Source: Trichoplax sp. H2
Taxonomy: Eukaryota; Placozoa; Uniplacotomia; Trichoplacea
DNA length: 64,000 bases
Assembly (NCBI GenBank): GCA_003344405.1
Contig: NOWV01000009.1
Coordinates: 992,001 to 1,056,000, forward strand
Direction: 5' to 3'
Within the stretch, counting starts at the first letter, position 1, and every line of letters begins with the position of its first letter. The notes beneath the pieces are model-generated. The model saw nothing but the letters and a program-made list of their open reading frames with translations, had not been told where the DNA came from and did not search any database. This document shows, one piece after another, positions 49,701 through 62,086 of this stretch. The position numbers and the translations under genes were made by a program.

Positions 49701-52700
49701 TACTAGGATCTATATAATTCTTGAGATACCTGCAGTATCAATATAGATTTACTCTCTACTGAATTTACCTTATATATCGGAAGATTTTATACAGTATCGC
49801 AACTTTATAATTGGATAAACAATTATGTATTACATTATACCCGCTAACAAGAATTGATCTCATCTACCTTTATGTAATAATAAAAGGTTTGTTAGTACAT
49901 CGGCTAATTTTGAATTACTTATAATCCTGTGTTTGCGTCCTTAAAGATGTATCCCTTTCCTTTTAAGTATAATAGCAATAAAGAATAGAGAATGCCTAAT
50001 TCTACGTTGTATTAATTCAATCAACATTATTTTAACATCAACTATCTCGGCTTTAACGGTGTATCTACAATTAGCTAAATAATGTAACTAGGTACAATAA
50101 TTATATAATATTGAAATATCATGATTGACTGACTGTAAATTAAAATTAACCTTATCCATTTATTGGGAAGAAATACTTTGGGATTTGGATAATGGTATTA
50201 AATTACAAAATCAATAACAGATATTATTGAAGAATTTTATAATTGATAACATATTAATGAATCGCCTATAGAACAGATCGTAGTCATCTAAATATTTTAA
50301 AATGCGGCAAATTATCACTTTTCGGGTTAGCTTATCTTTAAATTGACGTAGATAGGATAATAATTGGATAGATTATCAATCAATGCCACAAAAGATAATC
50401 ATCTATCGATAACATCAATGACGTTGATTATTATTCCTGCCACTGATCAATATAACTTCCGCCATTTTATAGACTAGAATGATTATTTCTTGTGTATCGT
50501 CAACTGATAACCTGCTATGCTCTCTATTGATTGTTATGACGCAGAAAGTAAACCATTTTCCTGGAATGAGTGAAATCTGTCGGAAAGATTTATTGGTCCG
50601 AAATATGAATAGACTATATAAATTGTTTCCAGAGGAATATAAAATTTATCCTCGATCTTGGTGTTTACCAGCAGAGTGAGTTTGCTATCGCTAATGTTTT
50701 ATCGACAACCTGATGAATAAAGTATTACTTCTTTAGCGTATTACATTTGACTTACCATAGCGTTTAAAATTAATCAAGTTGATTACCGATTACAGTTACA
50801 GCGATTTAATGGCTTACTCTAGAAGTAAAAAGAACAAGACTTACATTATCAAACCGGAAAATAGCTGTCAAGGCAAAGGCATCTATTTGGTCAAGAATAT
50901 TAAGGTATGCAAGAAAAAAGAGAAATATTAGGAATCAATCTTTTCTCATCTTGGCAATTTTCTTCACTTTACTCCGTGAAATACTCAATCTGATTTAATA
51001 GACATGATTAAAGCTGCCTTACTTATCCACTATATCTTATATGAAATTAATTTTCTTTTTTATCAGGATATTAAGCCCAATGAACATGCAGTCTGTCAGC
51101 GTTATATCTCAAAGGTAAAATGAAATCTTATAACCCTCAGCTGATCTTTTCTCAAGTTAGAATATCATAAATGAGTAGTTTAATCTTGATAATTGGCTAA
51201 TTCTACATCATATGTAATGCTTTAGCCGGTTTTAGTAGTATTCTTGTAAAGATAAAGGAGTAATATGCTAACCGTTAAAATAGAAATTGGAGAATTATTT
51301 AAATGAATATCAGTTACGAGCACTTAATTATTGCTCTCAACCTTAGTATAACTAAAATTAAAAGAATTTGATCTATGCCTAAGAATATTATTTCCTGTTT
51401 TTAAATAGCCGATGTTACTAGATAGTTATAAATTTGATCTGCGTGTCTACGTTCTCGTTACGTCTTGTGATCCATTAAGAATATTCGTCTATGAAGATGG
51501 TTTAGTTCGTCTAGCTACAACTAAATATATTGATCCTACTACCAATAATGTGGTAAGGACTCTTTTAAATTTATTCACCTTACCGGCTTGATCAATAGTT
51601 CTATTGTATTGTTTTTAAAATATGCGTTGGCTAAAAATTTCAACTATGTATCGCTCTTGTATCATTTAGGATAATACCTATATGCATTTAACTAATTATG
51701 CCATCAACAAGAATAGCAAAGATTTCATTCGCGATGAGGAATCCGGTAGTAAAAGGTACATCAATTCATTCTCATTTTTTTAGAAAGTAAATAAGAATCT
51801 TTACCCACATCCAAATCTACAGAAAAATTAGAATTTGATAGAGTATCTTTTACCCACTCCGTGGTCTATGATTACTGTAAAACTCTTTACTTTTGAGCAA
51901 AAATGATGATAACATTTGAAAATTAACGCATTGACTTGAGCTGGAATTTATAAAAAATAGTCGGCGATTCTTTCCTATCCGACAATCAGTAGTCAAAATT
52001 AAGTCTAGTGCATCTTTTATGTAACATCCAAGTGATGATATCCTATTTGTTCGATAGGAAACTGACAACGTTGAATAAATGGTTTAAGAATAATGGTTAT
52101 GACGTGGATAAGATATGGAAGGATATCGAGGTAGAGCCTATACGAAAGCCTTTTTATATTCTTGCTGTTGGGTATTTTTGATCGTTTTTTCCAAAGCATG
52201 ACTAATCATCTGCTTTTCATTAAATCTTTCTAAACACTTTAGGATATCATTATCAAAACTTTAATTACTGCTCATCCCATCCTCGTCCATAACTACAGAA
52301 CTTGCTTTCCGAACCATAATAAGGGATGTGCTTGCTTTGAAATATTAGGCTTTGACGTAATCCTGGATAAGAAATTAAAACCATGGCTATTGGAAGTAAG
52401 TTCTATCGTAGCTATAAATGAAGTAGAATTCGATAGTAAGGTTGATTAATGGATGAACTCTCTCTAATTATCAAGGTTAATCATTCTCCCAGCTTTCATA
52501 CGGATCATAAGCTGGATAAAGAAGTTAAAGAAGGTCTTTTATACGAAACACTTTGCCTGTTACAATTATCATCATCGGATAAACGAAAGTGCATTGAAGA
52601 AGATAAACGAAAAATCAAGGAACGTTTATTCAAAAAGCAAAGCAGCTTTGGAGCCAAGTAAGTCCTTCTTATTAGTAATTGATTTTTACTCTACTTCTAC

Positions 52701-55107
52701 GGTAGTTGTAAGCAAGGTGTTATGAAATACATTTCCTTACTCTGCTATGGATAAGTGTTTAAAAATCTGATGATATAAGATAATTTAAATTGCTATGGAC
52801 ATAATTAGTTCAGTAAAGTAGCTGCTCACGCTTATGATATAGATGTATAAATAGTAATTATTTAAGTTTGATAAGAGTTCAATAATTATATATTTCTGAC
52901 ACGATATTTCTGATCGAATAGGCGAGAAGAAGCTGCCCAAAATTATGAAAAACAACAGAAAGTTTCTAAAGACTATGAAGATAAAAACTGCGTAGGATAC
53001 AGGTAAATCTTGATCGATTAATCTAATTTTCATCCAATTAACAGAATGAAAAGTGCAAAAACAGTTTAATTAATCAATGGCATAGTTTATAATCGATCTT
53101 AATTCTTGATGTATTTAGGCGAATTTATCCTGAAGGTAATGTGGAAGAATATGAAAAATATTTTGTAGAAAGTGGCTCATTATTTCAAGAAACTGCTGCT
53201 TCACGATCAAGAAGAGAATTAGCCAAGTAAGTTTGATCCAATCTTTATTCTATATATTGATGTAAAATGAACGAAGATTTTAATTTGCTGATATTAGCAG
53301 TAAGATTAAAGCTTATTGACTAAAACAGACTATTCTTACTAAATTATTCCTAGTCTATCTAAATGATGCGATGTAGTTTTCATTATAGCTTACTAACACA
53401 AGAATGGCAGAGTATTAATAAATTTATTTTTACACTATCATCACAAAACACTTTAGGGCTCAACGGGAAGAAATCAGACAAAAACAAGCTGAATTAGAAT
53501 CTTTCCGAAATAAGGGAAAAGGCCAAAAGATGCAACGATCATCCTCTATTTGCGATAGTAATTTAAGGCCTGAAAGTCCTGGAAATATTGTCCGTCCAAT
53601 GAAGATGAAGCAAACTAAGAAACCCCCTGTTCGTCTCGAAAATCGAATTTCCAAATACTTTAAAACGCCCGAGGTATATTTTAATCTACTCTACTCTATT
53701 TAGGGATCAGTATTTATGATGGTCTCCATTTAATTCCATTTAGGATATCGATAATGAGCCACTTCCTGAACCTGTAGATATAACTAAACCTATTGATATC
53801 GATGATGTTGAAGAAGCTGCTCGTATAGCTGTCTTGTCGCAACGAGATCATATTGTTCGAACCTCTGGAGTAGTTGAAGTAGTTCGAAGATTATTAGCTC
53901 ATGTAGCTAATTCTAAAATCCATTTCCGCTCGATTGTAAGTTTTTTGAACTATTAGTATCTCAATTCTAGTGCCTAATAGGTTGAGATGGATAACGCTAA
54001 GGTTTTACCTAATAAAATTGGCTAACAAGTATTCTACTCTGTTTTACGTAGAGGAGAGATTCGCAAGAAGCTCTATTAAGATTCAAAATGCTGTCTTTTG
54101 ATCATGATTGCCTGGAATCCATTGGTAAATTAGGAATAGCTGCTCGACCGTCGTCCACTTCTTCATCTACTGCTGGTGTTCGCCCTAATACGACAGAAAC
54201 GGATGATCATGATCGCTATCGAGATTGGAATAAATCCGGTTTAAATTTCGATCATGGGCAGATTTCTCTAATCAATCCTAAACTAGCATCGAATAAACGA
54301 TCGAATAAAACCGATTGGAAGCAGTTATCGGTCTTGGTCGAAGTAGAGGAAGAAAGAGATCATTCTAAGCATCGAAAGGAATCGAATTTAGTAGCAGCAC
54401 AATACAGACAACAATCGCAACATCCTTCTACATCTCATAATTCATCAAAACAGCAAGCCCAACATCAATCGATGTATAATATTTCCAGCAATCATGCAAC
54501 TCATCTGCCCATTTACATTCCTATAACAGCATCACAGTATGTCAATTCTGCTTCTTTGCTATCAAGAAGATCGTTTAAAGGCAAGCACCAGAGTAATTTA
54601 ACTGTAATTTCAAGTCCAGCACCGGTTAGTAAGCGTCCTGGACTCAGCTATATACATCCTCCACAAAGTTTTGATCCACTCCCTAACCCTAATATCATTC
54701 ATCAAGATGATAAGCTTTTAAGTATAAAGTCTTATTCTAAATTGATACCATCGGTTCATCGACCGCCTACTTTAGTTTCAAAGTAAGTAGAGCTTGTTAA
54801 TTTTGAGGTATTGTTATAATTAGCGTAATACAGCAGAGATCGATCTTCAATCTTGATAAATTAACCGATTGCCTTTCTATTTATTTCATTGTTAGAACAA
54901 CTAGAACTCAACGAGCACGCGATGCAATTAATACCATGAAATTAAAGGTAACTTGGATAGGAAATAATATAAATTTACCGCATTTATTCATGTCTGTGCA
55001 GAGTATATTTTTAACAAAATGATAGTTGTTAACTATTTGTCCTATTATTATATTTATAGCAACTGGAATTACAACATAGCCAGCTGGTAACCTTAAATAC
55101 TAATTAA
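46712..55107 (+). CDS. TTLL6: TTLL6/TTLL13-type tubulin polyglutamylase, complete
   Basis: ATP-grasp ligase that adds glutamate chains to tubulin tails on axonemal and other stable microtubules. Exons: 46712-46926, 47185-47225, 47455-47573, 50545-50675, 50796-50904, 51067-51114, 51409-51552, 51670-51755, 52058-52130, 52243-52395, 52476-52657, 52922-53002, 53119-53226, 53457-53673, 53744-53935, 54052-54782, 54896-54947, 55060-55107; in frame, 909 residues (human TTLL6 about 843). Acidic then KKKRR-rich N-terminus (1-75); TTL core (about 75-433) with [93 protein letters not shown]; then a basic helical microtubule-binding extension (about 434-560) with GYRRIYP and [13 protein letters not shown] as in TTLL6. 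A long polar segment in exon 16 (634-876) is poorly conserved. Intron 3 is 3 kb. It could equally be the common ancestor of TTLL6 and TTLL13. Confidence 0.94.
47574..50544 (+). other. Third intron of the TTLL gene
   Basis: A 2.97-kb intron; the flanking exons join in phase 0. No exon, repeat array or RNA gene recognised. The open frame at 49546-49746 is unrelated to the family and is taken as chance. Confidence 0.7.
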
Positions 55108-57814
55108 AAACGTCATTAGAGCTGTGATCATGTGCGCAATTAAAGTATATCCAGAGCGCTCGCTCAAATTTCAAGTTGTCGATCATTTCCATAATGGACT
55201 AACAGTGCAGTTAGCAAGCTTGTATAATATCATATCTACCAGCATTCGCTAATTTAATCGCCAATGATAAAATCAAGAGATGAAAATCGCACCAAATTAA
55301 TTTTACTAATCCATTCATCGGCTGTAAAGATGATGTAGAAAATGATTTTAAAATGTTTATGTTTATACTATATTATATGAAATTGTATTTTTCAATCAAG
55401 ACATTTGATATCTAGTGCACCAAGAAGTATTCTATAATCCAATATATTAGCTGTGAACTTGCTATCAAAGTGAGTGATAGATTTAGTTAAATGAGTAATC
55501 ATAGCGATGATATCGATCACTGATACTGAAATAGAGTCATTATTTCTAATTATGAGCTATCGTTATCAAGATCCCTGGAAGCTGTAAAGATTGAAGATAA
55601 ATTATCTGGAATATCCCCTGCATTCATGAACCAGATTACCATAAATCGACTAAAAGTATTATTAATTAATATCACGATGGAAATGTAAATAATATTGGAT
55701 AGGTTACTCGTCTCATTATTTTTTTATAATCATAACTGTATACAAAATTTTTCTTTATCAGCTATAATCCAACTTACTCCACCACGATCCTATATTGAGC
55801 ATGATATTGTATGTTAAACGACTTTAATAGCCATTGATGGCTATCTTCGAATAATAATTATCATATATGCTATTTGACTTTGATGGTATCAATTTCTCTG
55901 TCATGATACTGTCAAATTTATAAACTGTATTTAATACATCTATACATAATGTGATGTATAATGAAAATATGATTCGATTTTTGTAGCAATAATCATCGTA
56001 ATTTGATATATTTATACGCACATATTGGTAATATACCATGATATATTCAAGTTTATATTGTTATAATCCACTGCAAACAGTGGCGAAAAATATGATATGG
56101 TAAATCTTGAAAATAAAATAATCGATTTTCTAAATTTTATTACTGTCCTCATGACATGATGTGGATTAGCTTACGCATGATTTAACTCTCATCGACTACT
56201 TTGCTATCGCAAAATAGGATTTTGACCTGCATATTTATCGATTTTAAGTTGCCCTCGATTGTACATGCTATTTCAACGACATCCTTTTACGATTGATAGG
56301 TTAATCGACATAGTATTTCATAATTATCACATGTATCCATTATGGGCTACCGCATCTTATCTAGTTTCTGAGTTTATCTCGTCGTGTAGAACTTAACTTT
56401 CAATATCTATCAACTAGCAAAATTGTCAAGTTGGTTTTATTAATTATATCTTTTTTGAGTTTAGTAGATCAATCGTTTTAATATTTACTTTTATAATTAT
56501 CGTATACACCCCTTATAGTCTACCGTATCATGTCTAGTTTCTGTATCCGTATCATCGTGCAGAACTTAGCTTATCTTGGTGTGGTGTTGAATACTGATAC
56601 TATTAACAAAATTGTTCAAGACCGCATGGAATATTGTATCCGTTGGTGTTAGTACGAACTCCTAATACTCGTAAACTATTTTAATAAGCAGTTTTTTTAA
56701 TTAACTTGAACGAAATCTATCCTATCTGTTTTTTCTTCGACTCTTATCTTCATGTAGTTTTATTTCCAATATTAATCAATTGGTACAACTTCTCTAACTT
56801 ACATCTTCCTAATTAATTCTTGTCATAAATCAAGAATTAAAAATTTCGAGATATCTTCATATATTTGAAGTAGCCGAGCATCGTAAAATTAAATATATCC
56901 CGAAGTATCTATATCGTTAACAAAGTATAAAAATCCGGACCAATGATTTGATTGACAACATCAAGTAGCAATTGCATACTTTATTTCTGCATAAGGAGTT
57001 ACAAATTTCTAGAAGCTAGCTAACTTATCACTCCTCACTTGTCATTACTTATTATGCCTATTCCTTTGTCATTGTAATTATATTTCATAAGCAATCTTCA
57101 CCTACGCAGTAATTAAGATCTGACAAGGGTATAATCCACCCGCTCCGAAGTGAGAATACAGGTTGGATTGGTAACTCGACAAAAAAGTGACAATATACAG
57201 TATAACACTACACAGGAACGGATAAACAATATTTGCTGTATCATAATTATTTAAATTTGGAAAAGCCAACGATAATGTTGATTGAATTATTGTTTACATG
57301 TTCTTCGCATATTCTTATCTTGCTTATGCCATATTTTATCTTATTTTACATCGTCTTATCTTGTTTACGCAAAGTCTTATCTTAATTATGGTGTACAGTT
57401 TGATCAACACTAATTCGGCTTTTATCCCTTTAGCATTAAAGCAAGAAGAGATAGAAATCGGTCAATTCATTTAGCAGGTTCATTAAAGCTGAATTGATGA
57501 CAAATTTTTTCCTTTATTGAATATAAATACTCTCTAAAAATAATATATAGCTTAAATAAAAGCGGCCAGTAGCCTATTATTGCAGTGTAAAATCTTACAG
57601 ACATACTGTACTGCTATGCGTATTAGATATAAAAGATTTACTTTAAACCATGCTTTCTCTATTTTGTTAATCAATCTGTCTCTATATCGTAGCTATCATT
57701 TATTAACCTGTATAAAACTGTATATATATTTCTATATACTATATAGAACATCCATCCTTTGCTCATCTTAAAAATTGCATAGCAGTGATATAATACAAAT
57801 TGATAGAATTAATA
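55108..57814. other. Intergenic, convergent 3' ends (TTLL and LRRC49)
   Basis: About 2.7 kb, AT-rich, between two genes that end towards each other. Two loosely similar stretches occur near 56260-56410 and 56440-56590 (shared words such as TTATCACATGTATCC/TTATCGTATACACC and GTCTAGTTTCTG), suggesting an old local duplication. No coding sequence recognised. Confidence 0.5.
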
Positions 57815-60800
57815 CTACGTAGGTCTTTCCAGCGTTTCTAGGCAAGATTGCATATAGTCATCAATATTTTGCGTATTATGAACAGCTTCTTGAATCATAT
57901 CCTTGATAATGTAAGGCCAAAAGCGTTGGACTATGCTTAACTTTCGATTAGTTTTACTTGCGCCTTCGGTATACTTGTGAACTATCGATTTTAACGCTGA
58001 ACGAATATGTTGATATTCCTACCATTTGATTATCGTAATTAAGAATAAATAACCTCTTAAATTATACTCTAACTGACTGTAATGAAGGTAATCTATTCTA
58101 CTTACCTCTGTTTGTACTCGATAAGTGCTTGGTTCTTGATATTTTAATAATGATATTGTTGCGGATTTTGATAAGTCCTAAGAGAAGTAGAGAATGTACC
58201 ATTGACCGTGTATATTCTAGAAAGTAAACTTTTTTCAATTTTTTTTATATTACGAGTACAACGTGGATAAATTATAATTAAAAATATAATTAGCAACATG
58301 TAATATACTGACCTCTACCGATTTTGGGTGGGAATAAATATAACAAGATGTTGTGGCTTGCATTAAATTATTAAATAACATTTCACAAGTATTGATATCT
58401 TCGCTTGTAATCTAATTGGAAAATACAGAAAATTGGGGAAAATAGTCTTCGTTAATTCCACTACTATGGCAATATTATTGAGTATTAACGGTGGAGAGAT
58501 AGATGATTAACTGGGCCTACGAGAGCTAATTTTCAAGAGTAATACCTCCTTATGATTAATTGATTGCAACTGCAAATTCGATAGTCGAAATAAGGCATAG
58601 TATTTCCATAATTGTAAATGTACTAAACTATTGCCTTCAGGTTCAATAATAAGGTGATCGAGGCTATCCAAGGTAGAAAGTGTATTCAACTGAGAAAGAT
58701 GGCGTAAATTATTATTTGAAAATCGTAATTCCTGAAAGGCAACGGAAGATAAGATTGAAAATTTTCCCTCATAAGAGTTGATTTTAAGTTGATAAGAATG
58801 ACAAAATATTTATAAGTGTTGCTTTATTTGCTATAGAGCAGATGGATATAATATTATAGAGAAATTAAGCAATAGACTATGAAATCAAGGGTTGGCTTAC
58901 TCTTAAGTCCCGAAAGCGATTTTTTAATTTAACCAAGTAAGGAATAATATCGTCAAAAGAAATATATTTAAAGGAGATTGTGTGAACAGTAGATGGCAAT
59001 TGTAATCGTTCCACGCCTTCCAAGGCACCAGTCCCAAATAAGTGCAGACTATTTTCTTCGATATCGATTAAATAGCTGTCGGCCATACGGCCACTCGTAT
59101 CCAGTGATTTTCGACATTGGCTAAATGATACAAATATTATACGCATGTATCAAGATTTCATTTTTAAATCTATCAATTTTTAATGTAGAATCTGTCACAA
59201 GCTTTTAGCTAATTGATATACGATTGCTAGTATTAGCCAACAATGGTTTATTTTGGCAAAGCTAATGGCTCGTAAGATCCTTAAGAAGGAGCTTATTGCT
59301 AACTTTTGGCTGGATTTATATATGGTTAATAGCATTAAAGTAGAACAGATTCAGTTCAATCAAAATTTCTTAACCTTACCTCGTATTGCAAATATCCGAG
59401 TTGTAACCTTCTGATTCGCCATCATAGCCATCATGAACTGAATGATTGCTATATGTTAAAGGAAAGGATTGCTTATTTATCAAATTATGTTGAAAATTTG
59501 GCATGCTGAATTTAGGAATTTACCTATTTCCAAATTCTAATCGCATTTTCATTTCCCATTCTTTTTGAGCATTGATAATAGCTAGACGTTTTTTCTCCTG
59601 ATTTATAAATACATGAAAGATGAGAATAAACATCAGATCATTCTTATAATTTCTGTGCGGCCATTATCATATCTTGAATCATTTCTTCTTACTTTCATAA
59701 TGGCTGCTTTATGGCGTTCTTGTTGTTTTTCTTCTGCTTTACGAGCCATAATTGCGGAGGTTCTTCTCTCTTCCATCTATATTATGTGAGAAAAGGTCTT
59801 GCATTCACATTGTCATTATATTTTTTCGCTCGAATTTTATTTTCTCTCATCAATCAAGTGCTAAAGATGTTTGGTTTTAATTTTTAGCCTATCTATGAAT
59901 ACTGATGCTTTATTGTGATAAATTTTTGTTGGAGAAGTAAAGTTTGCCATTTCTTATGATAAAATGAATCACTATCATGGATTAGCTTACTGAAATTTTT
60001 TTCCCATCAAGGATTTTCAAATTTTGTAAGTAAATTAAGAAACCCGATCGATATTTTGAAGACTGGATCATGGGATTATCCTCTAACGTCAATTCTATCA
60101 AGGCACCGCATTTTAAGACAGAACTTGCATGGGAAAAGCTGGAAGAATTGCAATTAAAGGTTAAAGTATAGTAGATTTTAAGCAATGTTTGATTTTCAAT
60201 TTTTGTTTTCATTACTTTTAATAAAATAAAACTTATTTTGTGAAATAGATAAAATCATCAATAGTACTTAACCTCACTTTATTCAGACATTGTCTATATC
60301 TCACCTTGCAATTTTATTATGATCTAAAAACAGACGTTGTAGCTTTGGAAGCAGATTAACTTCATCCTGTTAAAGAAGTTAGATTAAAATGAGAATCTTG
60401 AAGTGAAAAAGATAACTAAGAGAATATGATTTAGTTGAGATAGCTTGTTTATCACTTTGTTACTTGATTGATTGCAACAGTAAATTAACGATATTATTCA
60501 TAACGTATATTAACTAATTGCCAAGATTCCATCTCCTTTAATTTATTTTATGCTACTCTATTATTTAATAAATTATTCTAGATTGTAAAAGTAAACTATA
60601 AACATCCTTCTTATAGCACAGTATATTAACGAACTTCCAGTATTTTTAATTCTTTCAATCAATTTTCTGCTACTCTACTATTTTAATAGTATAGTATAAA
60701 TGTTATTCGCAAACCTATTTAGTAAATTATCATAGTTATTTAGGATTCATCAACACTATTTCAATGCTAAAATCACGTTAAATTACCACTTTTGTAATTT

Positions 60801-62086
60801 GATTTTTTCTTAAATTCAGCTCTTGCAAGGAGCAAAGTCCTCCAATATTACTGACATAACTAATTTGGTTGCCAGCCAAATTCAATACTCTCAATTCCGT
60901 TAAATGATTCAGATTTTCAATCCGGCTAATCTGATTGCAATGCAGATCTAGGACATCTAATTTGGACAGTTGATCTAGATTTCGAATTTGCTTTATCCTA
61001 TATTAAAACCAATCTAAGATGAGTTCCTTAACGAAAGAAAAGATATGAACTTTTCAATAACTTTACCCCTATGTCATTGGCTATTTACCTATTCTTGCCC
61101 AACATTAAGACTCTTAAAAATCTGACCGATTCCAAGTTGGCAATTTCGTCCAAATCATTATCGTATAAATCAATAAATATTAACCTTTTCAACATGGATA
61201 AATTATCGATCTTTTGTATGGAATTATGCTGTAAATTAAGTAATTTTAAATTAATATGATCTTCTATTAAGGCCGGTATGGATTTTAACCCACGCCTAAT
61301 GGAAATAAGATCAATATAGCATACATATATGAGTTCACAGCATATTAATTAGGACATTTTACAAAAGTAATAAACAGTTTGATGTCAGATTTATCTTACC
61401 TATCGAGATTTAATCTATCTACTGTAATATCTTGAGCTGTAATAATTGGTTGATTTTCATCAGCAACATTTTCAGTAACTGGTTGGCAGAACGAAGCAGC
61501 TACTATCATGTATGAAGAAGAATAAAGTTTATTAGTACGCCTAGTAAGCATCAAAACATTCTAAGTTTCCATTCTATACCGAAACATAAGTTTAGTAACT
61601 AGTACTATGGATATTGGTTTCATTTAGATATAAAGGGATGATGGTAATCTACGGAAGCATACTGACAAAGTCTGAATACTTATTCTATTCTACAACTGAG
61701 CTTAAATGTAGACCGAGAAAGGGTTCGATAGAGTACTTGATTTAAATAGTGATGCAATGTGTTTTGTAGGAATAATTCAGATCAGCATATTGGGTAATTC
61801 TTAGTTAAATTAGAAATGCAGATAGATATATTGCTGTATTATATTGAGATTATATCAACCATCAACTGCTTCTAACCTGCTTTATCTGATCTTAGCTGCA
61901 GCTGCTTGGTTAAATTACGTATAGTTAACAATCCATCGCCTTGAGTTGAGATCTTTGATAGATGTTGCCTCTTTTCTATGCCAGGCTGTTCTTGTGATGG
62001 GGGTAATATAACACAAGCATGACTCTGACTATAGCCAAATCGGGTTGTACTAATGCCTAAATTAGTATGATCTGGTAATTTTTGCC
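57815..62086 (-). CDS. LRRC49: LRRC49, tubulin polyglutamylase complex subunit (5' partial)
   Basis: LRRC49 is a leucine-rich-repeat subunit of the tubulin polyglutamylase complex built around TTLL1. Exons (gene order): 61877-62086, 61400-61502, 61089-61295, 60787-60997, 60305-60366, 59991-60138, 59693-59776, 59524-59597, 59380-59448, 58901-59120, 58546-58731, 58313-58411, 58106-58177, 57815-58018; phases agree, 649 residues visible. Order: polar N-terminal part (to about 104), leucine-rich repeats (about 110-310, e.g. LKLLNLQHNSIQKIDNL, DLYDNDLDEI, LRVLNLAGNQI) closed by a cap, a charged helix (MEERRTSAIMARK, EKKRLAIINAQKEWE), a polar linker, then the family-specific C-terminal half (YLIDIEENSLHLFGTGALEG, LIIEPEGNS, LWKYYALFRLSNLQLQ, then a helical end). 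The first exon begins at an acceptor in phase 1 without a start codon, so upstream exon(s) lie beyond 62090 or outside the window. Confidence 0.93.
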
